From Bacteroidota bacterium (GTDB taxonomy: Bacteria > Bacteroidota > Bacteroidia > AKYH767-A > OLB10): 64,000 bases of DNA. The notes beneath the pieces are model-generated. The model was not told where the DNA came from. It was given only the letters and a program-made list of their open reading frames with translations, and did not search any database. Made by a program: the position numbers and the translations under genes. Where the stretch lies: the NCBI GenBank assembly GCA_016713445.1, contig JADJPB010000012.1:94373-158372 (forward strand). The letters are read 5' to 3'. Positions 39,484-48,358 of this stretch are shown piece by piece. How positions within the stretch are numbered: the stretch's first letter is position 1; the number at the start of each line of letters is the position of its first letter.

Positions 39484-40728
39484 ATGCCAAAACAAGGTAC
39501 TAAAAATCCATTTAACATGGTCGTTCTAGTCGCGGCCCTAGGTTATTTTGTAGATATCTATGACTTGCAATTGTTCAATGTTGTAAGCAAGGATAGTTTG
39601 CGTGGTATTGGAATTTTGGATCCGGCTGTTATTGATCGTTATGATTATTTGTTGTTTCTCTGGCAGATGTGCGGAATGTTGATTGGCGGATTACTCTGGG
39701 GAATTTTGGGCGATCAGAAAGGTAGAATGTCGGTTCTCTTCGGATCGATTTTAATTTATTCTTTAGCAAATGTTGCCAATGCTTTTGTGGTTGATTTAAC
39801 TCAATATAGTATTGTCCGATTTATTGCTGGTGTTGGATTAGCAGGTGAATTGGGAGCTGCCATTACGCTGGTGTCTGAAATTATGCATCGCGAGAGTCGA
39901 GGTTATGGAACATTGATCGTGGTTACGATGGGTGCATTAGGTGCGGTGGCCGCTGCGTTGATCAGTAATAATCCATTTGTAATTTTTGGATTGCAACCTT
40001 GGCAGATGGCTTATATTATTGGCGGGGTGCTCGGACTCGTTTTGTTACTCCTAAGAGTGAGTACATATGAGTCAGGTATGTTTGAACACATGAAGCATAA
40101 TAATCAAATTAAGAAAGGAAATTTCTTTATGCTGTTCAATAATCGCGAACGTTTCAAAAAGTATTTGGCTTGCATCTTAGTCGGACTTCCCGTTTGGTTT
40201 TGTATCGGAATCTTGATTAAGTTCTCTGATAAATTTGCTGCCTTAGTAGAAGTCGTAGGAGATGTGAAGGTAGGTTACGCAATCATGTATGCTTACCTAG
40301 GTTTGTCTGTCGGAGATTTGATCAGTGGTTTGTTAAGTCAGTTATTAAAGAGTAGGAAGAAAGTGGTAATTGCTTATTTGTTGTTTACCATTGTCCTCGT
40401 TTTTGTGTTTCTTTTTGCAAAAGGATTAACCGCTAATTCCTATTATTTTCTTTGCTTTCTTTTAGGATGTGCTACTGGATATTGGGCCTTGTTTGTGACC
40501 ATTGCATCTGAACAATTTGGAACCAATATTCGTGCAACAGTAACTACTACTGTTCCTAATTTTGTAAGAGGTGCTGTTGTGCCAATTATACTTGGTTTTA
40601 AAACATTAGAGAGAAGTATGGGTGCAGTGAATAGTGCTTTAGTAGTAGGTGGCATTTGCATCTCGCTCGCTATGATTGCAATATTCAGTTTAAAGGAAAC
40701 GTTTTCTAAAGACCTCGATTATATTGAA
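39484..40728 (+). CDS. MFS transporter, in-frame with the following CoA-binding protein
   Basis: A 12-TM major facilitator. It starts MPKQGTKNPFNMVVLVAALG, with the loop GILGDQKGRMSVLFGS (MFS motif A) between TM2 and TM3, and an Arg-rich second loop in the C half. The transporter would normally end near KETFSKDLDYIE. Here the frame runs on without a stop into a CoA-binding domain at ~40729. The substrate is unknown; the subgroup looks like sugar-phosphate or metabolite:H+ symporters. The preceding GH13 gene suggests, but does not prove, a carbohydrate link. Confidence 0.85.
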
Positions 40729-41092
40729 ATATCGAAGAAAAGGACATTAGTTATTGGTGCTTCTACGAATCCATCGCGCTATTCTTTTCTAGCCATAAAT
40801 CGATTAAGAGAGCACGGACATCCTGTTTATGCCTTGGGATTAAAAATAGGTAGAGTAGGAGATGTTGATATTTTACTGAACATAAGTTTTTCAGGATATC
40901 CATACCGTTACTTTGTATGTAGGTCCAAGCCATCAAGAAAATATTCGAGATTATGTGATTAGTCTGGAACCTAAAAGAGTAATTTTTAATCCCGGAACAG
41001 AAGATCTTCTTTTTCAATCCATGTTAAAAAATGCCGGAATCCCTTTTGAAGAAGCTTGTACATTAGTAATGCTAGGGACGGGTCAATATTAG
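40729..41092 (+). CDS. CoA-binding (YccU-like) domain protein, fused or frameshifted
   Basis: The Rossmann-type CoA-binding fold begins RTLVIGASTNPSRYSFLAIN, then RLREHGHPVYALGLKIGRVG. The second half is in other frames: TEHKFF, QDIHTVTLYVGPSHQENIRD, RVIFNPGTEDL and CTLVMLGTGQY with TAG at 41090-41092. Frame changes fall near 40872 and 40888. There is no start codon of its own, since the reading frame continues from the MFS gene. A lost stop/start by indel is more likely than a true fusion. It is a small cytoplasmic protein of unknown function. Confidence 0.7.
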
Positions 41093-41126
41093 CGATTAAA
41101 TGTAACTATTTGGGCTTTAATTCGTA

Positions 41127-41169
41127 TTAAGGTCAAAATATATCAATTTTAAGGTCAAATTATTTCAAT
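41127..41169 (+). promoter_or_regulatory. Operator-like tandem direct repeat upstream of the winged-helix/Fic unit
   Basis: Two 21-bp copies, TTAAGGTCAAAATATATCAAT (41127-41147) and TTAAGGTCAAATTATTTCAAT (41149-41169), differ at three positions. The 22-bp period, two helical turns, puts both on the same DNA face. They lie 20-60 bp upstream of a -7 box at 41188 and could be bound by the winged-helix protein encoded next. Confidence 0.6.
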
Positions 41170-41187
41170 ATTGAGCAGTAAATGTAT

Positions 41188-41195
41188 TATTTTTG
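41188..41195 (+). promoter_or_regulatory. -7 box of the winged-helix/Fic unit
   Basis: TATTTTTG fits TAnnTTTG. The TTG at 41193 lies within it, so the start of the winged-helix gene is ATG 41226. The nearest upstream TTG (41171-41173) is 14 bp away, shorter than the usual spacing. Confidence 0.5.
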
Positions 41196-41225
41196 ATCTT
41201 CAAATTAGTTACTAATATCCATAAA

Positions 41226-41501
41226 ATGGAACTTCAAAAGGAAATTATTGATTTTTTAAGTAAAAATCCGACTGTTTCTTCAAAGGAAATTTTTGATGGG
41301 ATATTTTGGAGTTATTCAACATTGAAAAGAGCTTTAGTAGAATTAGAAAGTGAACAATTGATTTCAAAAATTGGGAAAGGGCGCGGAACTAAATATAGCA
41401 TTAGTGAAATCTATGGATTATTTTCAAATGTGAATCTTGAGACTTATTTTTTACAAGAGGTTGATGAAAGAAATATTCAAGCGGGTTATAATTTTAAATA
41501 A
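41226..41501 (+). CDS. Winged-helix DNA-binding protein paired with Fic
   Basis: 91 residues from ATG 41226: MELQKEIIDFLSKNPTVSSK, helix-turn-helix WSYSTLKRALVELESEQLIS and wing KIGKGRGTKYSISEIYGLF. The tail YFLQEVDERNIQAGYNFK is like the linker that joins winged helix and Fic domains in single proteins. The Fic gene begins 2 bp after the stop. One extra A at 41496-41498 would read through as YNFKIKMSTKEYELEF, so this could be the N-domain of one wHTH-Fic protein split by an indel. It is a probable autoregulator. Confidence 0.75.
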   Translation: MELQKEIIDFLSKNPTVSSKEIFDGIFWSYSTLKRALVELESEQLISKIGKGRGTKYSISEIYGLFSNVNLETYFLQEVDERNIQAGYNFK

Positions 41502-41503
41502 AA

Positions 41504-42160
41504 ATGTCAACTAAGGAATATGAATTGGAATTTGAAAGATTGGCTATTGATCTTAGTTGGAAATCGTCGCAAATAGAAGGAAATACCTATTCATTACTTG
41601 AAACCGAAAGATTGTTAAATGAGAAACAAACCGCTGCCGGAAAATCGAAGGATGAAGCGGTGATGCTTTTAAATCATAAGGCTACTTTGGATTTCTTATT
41701 GGAACATCGAGATTTTGTGCAGCTTTTAAATATTCGAAAAATAGAAGACCTGCATTTAATGTTAACTAGAGATTTAGGTGTACCTACACATATTCGAAAT
41801 AGGAAAGTTGGAATAACAGGAACGAAATATACTCCTTTAGATAATTCACATCAAATTGAGGAAGCTATGTTTGAGTTATGTAAACTCATCAATGCAAAGG
41901 AAAATATTTTTGAAAAAGCATTCTTAGCGCTTGTTCTTGTTTCTTACATACAACCATTTGTGGATGGAAATAAACGAACAGCGAGAATTTTAAGTAATGC
42001 TATTTTGATTAACTATAATTTCTGTCCAATTTCTTTTCGAACGGTCGATTCAATCGACTATAAAAAAGCATTGCTGGTGTTTTACGAACTGAATAATGTA
42101 AGTGCATTTAAAAAAATATTTATTGAACAATTCGAGTTTGCTGTGGATACTTATTTTTAG
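41504..42160 (+). CDS. Fic domain protein with Gln in place of the motif His
   Basis: 218 residues. The N-terminal inhibitory motif (S/T)xxxE(G/N) is present as SSQIEGN (21-27), as in Fic proteins whose regulatory helix is N-terminal to the core. The flap region is GTKYTPLDNSHQIEEAM. The core motif, normally HxFx(D/E)GNxRxxR, reads QPFVDGNKRTAR at 150-161: every other key residue (F152, D154, G155, N156, R158, R161) is kept, but the catalytic base His is Gln150 (codon CAA). Fic enzymes with His transfer AMP or similar groups to protein hydroxyls. This one may be inactive, differently active, or use another base. The TAG stop is the first base triplet of a heptamer repeat. Confidence 0.88.
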   Translation: MSTKEYELEFERLAIDLSWKSSQIEGNTYSLLETERLLNEKQTAAGKSKDEAVMLLNHKATLDFLLEHRDFVQLLNIRKIEDLHLMLTRDLGVPTHIRNRKVGITGTKYTPLDNSHQIEEAMFELCKLINAKENIFEKAFLALVLVSYIQPFVDGNKRTARILSNAILINYNFCPISFRTVDSIDYKKALLVFYELNNVSAFKKIFIEQFEFAVDTYF

Positions 42161-42228
42161 CTTCTAGCTTCTAGCTTCTCCATCTCCCATCTCCCATCTC
42201 CCATCTCCCATCTCCCATCTCCCATCTA
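42158..42228. repeat. Two adjoining heptamer arrays (TAGCTTC x3, CATCTCC x6+)
   Basis: TAGCTTC repeats at 42158-42178, then TC, then CATCTCC from 42181, six full units plus CATCTA. The first TAG is the Fic stop, and the last CTA (42226-42228) is the histidine-kinase stop on the other strand. The two arrays therefore fill the whole convergent gap. Confidence 0.95.
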
Positions 42229-43576
42229 AAATCTCAACGTAAACTCCGTTCCTACATTCGACGTGGAATCAACAAGGACTTCGATTTTATGACATCCTGC
42301 AATGGTTTTCACGAGCGGTAAGCCTAATCCATACCCATCCGCTTTGTTTTTATTGAGTCGTTTGAATCGATCAAAAATTCCGGTGATATCTGTTTTGTCA
42401 ATTCCAATTCCACTGTCCTTAATTTCAATTTGAAATCTACCGTCTTTGACACGTGTATAAATGTCGATGCTTCCACCATCTTTGTTATACTTTATGGCAT
42501 TGTTGATCAAATTCGTCATCATGGTAAATAGCAAAGTGCGATTGCATTGGGTGATGGTGTAGTCGTCGTAAAAGTATTTGTGGAGCGTAATGTTCTTTTC
42601 TGTTAATCGCTCTTCAATTTCTTCAAGCACTTCGTCCATCAATTCAATGGAGCCAATGGTGTCTTGCTTGAGGTATTGATCGTTTTCAATTTTTGAAATT
42701 AATAATAATGCTTTAATGATTCTACTCATTCGATTCAAAGTGCGTTGTGAATCGGAAAGTTTTATCATTAATTCATCAGATACATTTTCTTCGTTGATGA
42801 TGTTTTCTAAGCGATTTTGTATGATGCTGATGGGTGTTTGCAGTTCAAGAGATACATTGCTGATGAATTCTTTTCCCCGATTTGAAAAGTATCTTTCAGT
42901 TTATTCATCATTTCATTGATGCGATTGTCGAGTTGATTGAATTCTGCCGTTGAACTGGGAATAGGGGTAAAATTGAACGAAGAAGGAGACGGGACCGGTA
43001 GTAATTTTTTACTGATGATATTATTGAGTGGTTTTAAAAGTACACGAGTGAAAGCAATATCGATGAATAATGAAATTAAAATTACTGCCAACATCATCAC
43101 TAATAAAAATCGTTGGATAATCGATTTTAATTCGTCAATAGTACTTATTCCTTCTCCAATATTGAGCTCATACATCTGATTGTCGTAAAGGAATGGGCGA
43201 CGAATGATACGATGTTGTAATTTTCTCCTTCAATTCTCCACGTTTCATTTCTAATATCCGTTGCTTGATGCATTTTTAACGGATCCGTGATAGGGTAGAT
43301 GGCTACAAATTCTTCTTTTAAAATATTGTAACTTTCAAAACTGCAATCTTGTTCCCGAACAATGTCTGCGATGCTTCCCCTCTTTACCGTAAGTAAGATT
43401 CGTTCACTGCGTGCCACTAACCTTTTGTCGATATGCTCATATACAATTTTCTCTACCAACAAGGGAAGTAGAGTCATAAAAGCTAAAATGATGAGCGCTT
43501 TGGATACGGCATTATATAACGCAAACTTGACCTGAATGGTCAATGATTTTTTTTGAGGTGTTTTAGTTGTGAGCAA
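42226..43576 (-). CDS. Two-component sensor histidine kinase with Leu at the H-box (two frameshifts)
   Basis: Order: TM1 (LIILAFMTLLPLLVEKIVY), a periplasmic sensor domain, TM2 (IIQRFLLVMMLAVILISLFI), a linker, the DHp helix, then the ATPase domain with LINNAIKYNKDGGSI (N), DSGIGID (G1), IFDRFKRLNK (F) and GYGLGLPLVKTIAGC (G2). The first break, near 43215, gives HRIIRRPFLYDNQMYEL when a base is added. The second, at 42885-42888, gives DTFSNRGKEFISNVSLELQTP. In that last segment the expected SHELQTP phosphoacceptor His is Leu (CTT). The kinase lies 4 bp after its response-regulator gene. Confidence 0.88.
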
Positions 43577-43580
43577 AAGA

Positions 43581-44255
43581 TTAAGCGTTTACTCTATACC
43601 CTACACCTCGAACAGTTTCAAACCAATCTACACTCGATTGCGTCGATAATTTTTTGCGTAAATTTTTTACGTGTACATCAATGTAATTCGATTCATAATC
43701 GTCTTCTAAAACATCTCCCCAAATATGTTCGGTAAGTTGGATGCGTGTTAATACTCGGTTCTTATGTAAAGCAAGGTAATGCAATAAGTCAAATTCTTTT
43801 TTAGTGAGATTAATGCTATTGCCTTTGCAATGTACCGTTCGATTTTGAATGTCGATGTCGAAGTCGTGAATGCTCATTACATTGGACTTGAGACCGTGCT
43901 TGCGGCGTAAAATGGCTTGCATCCTACTATGTAATTCAGCCAATGAAAATGGTTTTGCGATGTAATCATCAGCTCCTAAATCAAGACCGGTAATCTTGTC
44001 TTCCACTTCGCTACGCGCTGTTAAAACAATAAAAGCAGATTCGATCCCGGCTTTTTTCGATTCTCTTAATAAATCTAAACCATCCATATCAGGTAACCCT
44101 AAGTCGAGAAGCACAAAGTCATAAGAGTTGGCGTGAATCTTATCGGATGCGCTTTTTCCATTAAATGCTACATCACAATTTAAATTTTGTCGGGAAAGAT
44201 AAATTTCCATCTCGTGCGACAAGGAGCGTTCGTCTTCTACAATTAGTACGTTCAT
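43581..44255 (-). CDS. OmpR/PhoB-family response regulator
   Basis: 224 residues: a receiver domain with the acidic pocket (VEDER), phosphoacceptor Asp51 in FVLLDLGLPDMDG, the Thr/Ser region FIVLTARS and Lys in YIAKPFS. A C-terminal winged helix follows (LTKKEFDLLHYLALHKNRVL, DVHVKNLRKKL, VRGVGYRVNA). It is intact. It is co-transcribed with the sensor kinase downstream and should bind DNA as a dimer when phosphorylated. The regulated genes are unknown. Confidence 0.95.
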   Translation of the reverse strand: MNVLIVEDERSLSHEMEIYLSRQNLNCDVAFNGKSASDKIHANSYDFVLLDLGLPDMDGLDLLRESKKAGIESAFIVLTARSEVEDKITGLDLGADDYIAKPFSLAELHSRMQAILRRKHGLKSNVMSIHDFDIDIQNRTVHCKGNSINLTKKEFDLLHYLALHKNRVLTRIQLTEHIWGDVLEDDYESNYIDVHVKNLRKKLSTQSSVDWFETVRGVGYRVNA

Positions 44256-44305
44256 AACCGAATAAATTTTTTTTGGATTCCTTTACTCTCTGTACATTAA
44301 TGCTA

Positions 44306-44313
44306 CAAAGATA
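44306..44313 (-). promoter_or_regulatory. -7 box upstream of the response regulator
   Basis: TATCTTTG on the minus strand, an exact TAnnTTTG match, gives a leader of ~45-50 nt. A -33 TTG at standard distance is not seen. Confidence 0.5.
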
Positions 44314-44369
44314 GGAAACGCAAATGTAAATGAGCTATATGAAGTTTTGAGGAGTTATTGTGAGACTTT

Positions 44370-45572
44370 CTATAAATCAAGCTGATAGCACTCATCAACA
44401 GCTTCTAAAACGACATGGCAGGCCGCTAATAATTCCGCTTCTGTAATCGTGAGCGGGGACAAATACGAAGTCGGTTTGCCGCAAAAAGGAACCAATCTGT
44501 GATGATACCATTTTTTACCGCAAGCAGCAATCACTCGTTGTGCAAATTCATCCGAAGGAAAAACAAGTGCCAACAGCATCCCTTTTCCTCTGATAGATTG
44601 TATGGCAGGATGTACTAATGTTTTTCTGACAACGGATTCTAATTTCGGAATGCGCTCTTCAGTTTTTAATGATTGAATAATATCAAAGGTGGCCAAGGAA
44701 GCGGCACAACAAACTGCGTTTCCTCCAAAGGTGGTTATATGTCCGAGTACTGGATTATCGCTTAACGAATCCATAATTTTTTTCGAACTCATGAATGCCC
44801 CAATGGGCATACCACCACCCATTCCTTTAGCGACAACTAGAATGTCAGGAATAATTCCTACACCTTGAGATGCAAAGAAAGGTCCGGTGCGTCCAAATCC
44901 TGTTTGAATTTCATCTACAACTAACAATGCACCTACTTCAGTACACCGCGACCGTAAGTCTTGCAAGAATGTTGGATCTACCACTTCAGCGCCAGCTTCG
45001 CCTCGAAATAACTCAACAAACACTGCGGCTGTATCCAAGTCGATGTTTGTTAATTCTTGATGGTTGCCAGATGTAAGATGAAATACATCTGGTAATAGTG
45101 GATAAAAAGGCACACTGAAATATTCATTGCTCATTAAACTCAATGCTCCATTGGTAGAACCATGATACGCATCTTTAAATGAAAATATTTTTTTTCTACC
45201 AGTATATCTTCTTGCTAATTTAATAGCACCTTCAATGGCTTCTGTTCCGCTGTTGGTGAAGTAAACACTATCGATAGATGAAATGATACTTGCTAATTTT
45301 GCGGCTAGCTTTACTTGTGGCGATTGAATGAATTCGCCATACACCATCAAGTGCATATACTTTTCAAGTTGAGCGTGGATGGCTTCAATTACTTTTGGGT
45401 GACGATGGCCCACATTGCTCACCGAAATTCCGCTGATCAAATCAAGCCATTTTTCTCCGTTGGTACCATAAAGATAAAGTCCTTCTGCTTTTTCTACTTC
45501 TAGTCCAAGCGGACTCGGACTTGTTTGTGCTACATGTCGCAGGAAAAGTTGTCGCACAGGCTGCTGTGTCAT
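44370..45572 (-). CDS. Class III aminotransferase (acetylornithine/ornithine aminotransferase-like)
   Basis: 400-residue fold-type I PLP enzyme. Motifs: GISVSNVGHRHPKVIEAI, FTNSGTEAIEGAIKLARRYT (phosphate binding), FSFKDAYHGSTNGALSLM, LLVVDEIQTGFGRTG (PLP-ring Asp) and VVAKGMGGGMPIGAFMSS (Schiff-base Lys). It transfers an amino group from an omega-amino acid such as ornithine or acetylornithine to 2-oxoglutarate. The substrate is not decided, and no arg genes are adjacent. Its ATG overlaps the valS stop (ATGA), so it is co-translated after valS. Confidence 0.88.
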   Translation of the reverse strand: MTQQPVRQLFLRHVAQTSPSPLGLEVEKAEGLYLYGTNGEKWLDLISGISVSNVGHRHPKVIEAIHAQLEKYMHLMVYGEFIQSPQVKLAAKLASIISSIDSVYFTNSGTEAIEGAIKLARRYTGRKKIFSFKDAYHGSTNGALSLMSNEYFSVPFYPLLPDVFHLTSGNHQELTNIDLDTAAVFVELFRGEAGAEVVDPTFLQDLRSRCTEVGALLVVDEIQTGFGRTGPFFASQGVGIIPDILVVAKGMGGGMPIGAFMSSKKIMDSLSDNPVLGHITTFGGNAVCCAASLATFDIIQSLKTEERIPKLESVVRKTLVHPAIQSIRGKGMLLALVFPSDEFAQRVIAACGKKWYHHRLVPFCGKPTSYLSPLTITEAELLAACHVVLEAVDECYQLDL

Positions 45573-48265
45573 GCTAATGAACTTAAAGCTTCTTCAATGG
45601 CACGGATCTTCGCTTCTGCATCGGCTTTTTCTTTTGCTCTGCTGCCAAGATCTCAGGTTTTGCATTCGAAACAAAACGTTCGTTATTTAATTTGCCCATC
45701 ACTGATTTTAAAAATCCTTGTGTGTAGATTAAATCATCTTTCAATTTTTTAAGTTCGGCTTCTTTGTCAATGTTTTCACTCATCGGAATGAAACATTCCA
45801 AATCACGAACAACAAATGGAAAGGTATTTTCAGGCTTGTCGTTCACTGAAGTGATTGCCGATAAATTTCCAAGCTTGATAATCGCATCTTTAAAAATAGA
45901 TAAGGTAGCATTAGATCCATTGGAGCGAATACTCAACGCCAATGCTTCCTTCGGACTCAATCCCTTGCTCTGACGGAAATTTCGAATCTCTCCGATTAGA
46001 TCCGCTGCTAGTGGAAATGCTTTTAATACTTCTTCATTTCCGGCCACAATTTTTGGCCATTTTGCAATGATAATATCATCGCCCTTTGTCCTTTCTTTTA
46101 CCAAATGCCATAACTCTTCAGAGATAAACGGCATGAAAGGATGAATGATGATTAATATTTTTCAAATAAAGTAATCGTGGCAGTAAGCGTAACTTCATCG
46201 ATCGGCTGTTGGTAGGCCGGTTTGACTAACTCTAAATACCAAGAGCAGAAATCATCCCAAACCAATTTGTAAGTACTCATCAATGCATCCGAGATTCGAA
46301 GTTTTTCGTAATGATCATTAATCTCCACTAAAGATTCATTGATGCGTGCCTCCAGCCAGGTTATTGCTACTTTGTTTACATCAGGTTGTGGGATGGAATT
46401 ATTTACTTCCCATCCATTCACCAATCGGAATGCATTCCAAATTTTATTGCTGAAATTTCTTCCTTGCTCACATAAACTTTCATCAAACAATAAATCATTT
46501 CCTGCAGGCGATGAAAGCAACATTCCTACACGAACACCATCGGCACTAAACTTATTAATTAATTCGAGCGGGTCCGGTGAATTTCCCAAGGACTTACTCA
46601 TCTTACGACCTTGCTTATCGCGTACGATTCCGGTAAGATAAACATTGTTAAATGGTTTTTTTCCTCTGTATTCATAACCAGCCATAATCATTCTCGCGAT
46701 CCAGAAAAATAAAATTTCTGGAGCTGATACTAAATCGTTGGTAGGGTAGTAGTAGCTGATGTCTTTGTTGTTTGGATCTTTAAATCCATCAAATACCGAA
46801 ATAGGCCACAGCCAGGAGCTGAACCAGGTATCCAAAACATCTTCATCTTGACGGATATCCTTCGCCGTTATAGAAGAGTTATCAGGTTGGAATAATTCTA
46901 ATGCTTCTTCGGCGGTTTTGGCTACCACATAATTTCCATTGTTATCATACCATGCCGGAATACGTTGTCCCCACCATAACTGACGAGAAATACACCAATC
47001 GTGAACGTTTTCCATCCAATGACGGTAAGTATTCACGAATTTTTCAGGATGCAATTTCACTTCACCATCCATCACTGCATCAAGCGCCGGTTTTGAAAAT
47101 TCTTTCATCTTCACAAACCATTGCAGACTCAAGCGCGGCTCAATTACGGCATCGGTACGCTCGCTGTAACCTACTTTGTTGGTGTAGTCTTCAACTTTAA
47201 CGACCAAGCCCATCTCGGTCAAATCTTTTACAATTTTCTTGCGCACCACAAAACGATCTTCACCGATATAAAACCCGGCTGCATCGCTCATCGTTCCATT
47301 GGGGTTCAATGTATCGATCACTTCTAGTTTGTGTTTCTTTCCTAAATTGTAGTCGTTGATATCGTGTGCCGGAGTCACTTTCAAAGCACCTGTTCCGAAT
47401 TCCATCAGGATATATTCATCGAAAATAATAGGCACTCTGCGATTCACCATTGGAATAATCGCATACTTTCCTTTCAGGTGCGCATAGCGAGGATCTTCCG
47501 GGTGAACGCAAACGCCAGTGTCACCTAATATGGTTTCGGGTCGTACGGTAGCGATGGTAATCGTCGACTTGGTATCGATCTTTTTTTGTACCGCTGCTTT
47601 ATCGTTCGCATCAAATTCTTCATTCGCATCTACCAACACATACTGAACATACACCAGTTTCGACTGAACCTCTTTATGAATAACTTCTTCGTCGCTTACC
47701 GCAGTAAGTCCGGCCGGATCCCAATTCACCATGCGCATACCACGGTAGATATATCCTTTCTTATACAAATCGATAAACACATCAATCACCGCTTCACTCA
47801 AATCATCTTCCATGGTGAACCGTGTACGATCCCAATCACAAGAAGCGCCTAATTGTTTAAGCTGTTCTAAAATTATTCCGCCGTATTTCTCTTTCCACTC
47901 CCAGGCATACTTTAAAAATCTTCACGACTCAAATCGGCTTTCTTAATTCCCTTCTCGCGTAACATCTGCACCACCTTTGCTTCTGTAGCAATCGAAGCAT
48001 GATCAGTACCGGGCACCCAACATGCATTCTTTCCGAGCATACGGGCGCGACGAATCATCACATCTTGCAACGTATTATTCAACATATGTCCCATATGCAA
48101 AACGCCCGTCACATTTGGCGGTGGAATTACGATGGTATAAGGTTCGCGCTCATCGGGAACAGATCTAAAATAACCTTGTTCCATCCAGTAGGCATACCAC
48201 TTTTTCTCGGCTGATTCGGATTGAAATGTCTTTGGAATTTCCATGCTAATTACTCTTCTCTTCAT
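45569..48265 (-). CDS. valS: Valyl-tRNA synthetase (three frameshifts)
   Basis: The class I synthetase is spread over three frames: 47912-48265, 46152-47813 and 45583-46134 with the extreme C-terminus beyond. The HIGH-type motif is NVTGVLHMGHMLNN; the editing domain has STITIATVRPETILGDTGVC; KMSKS is in QGRKMSKSLGNSPDP; the anticodon domain and the C-terminal coiled coil follow. Breaks lie at the A5 run 47914-47918, the T5 run 46158-46162 and near 45640. The last repair gives a C-terminus ending IRAIEEALSSLA with TGA at 45569-45571. The start is ATG 48265 or, more typical, ATG 48244 (MEIPKTFQ). It charges tRNA-Val and is essential, so the breaks must be artefacts. Confidence 0.95.
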
Positions 48266-48276
48266 TTAATAGGGTG

Positions 48277-48284
48277 CAAAGATA
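48277..48284 (-). promoter_or_regulatory. -7 box upstream of valS
   Basis: TATCTTTG on the minus strand, 11 bp before ATG 48265 and 32 bp before ATG 48244. This favours the second ATG slightly. Confidence 0.55.
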
Positions 48285-48339
48285 TAAAACGCTTGTGGGT
48301 GAGATGCCTCAAAAGAGTCGTTTATTCGGATAATTCGGT

Positions 48340-48347
48340 TATTTTTG
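48340..48347 (+). promoter_or_regulatory. -7 box upstream of the symporter gene
   Basis: TATTTTTG fits TAnnTTTG, 11 bp before ATG 48359. It marks that ATG, rather than the in-frame ATG at 48221, as the start. Confidence 0.5.
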
Positions 48348-48358
48348 GAGCTGATCCT

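Noticed and set aside
41193..41225. TTG start for the winged-helix protein
   Set aside because: The codon lies inside the TATTTTTG promoter box; ATG 41226 begins the conserved domain.
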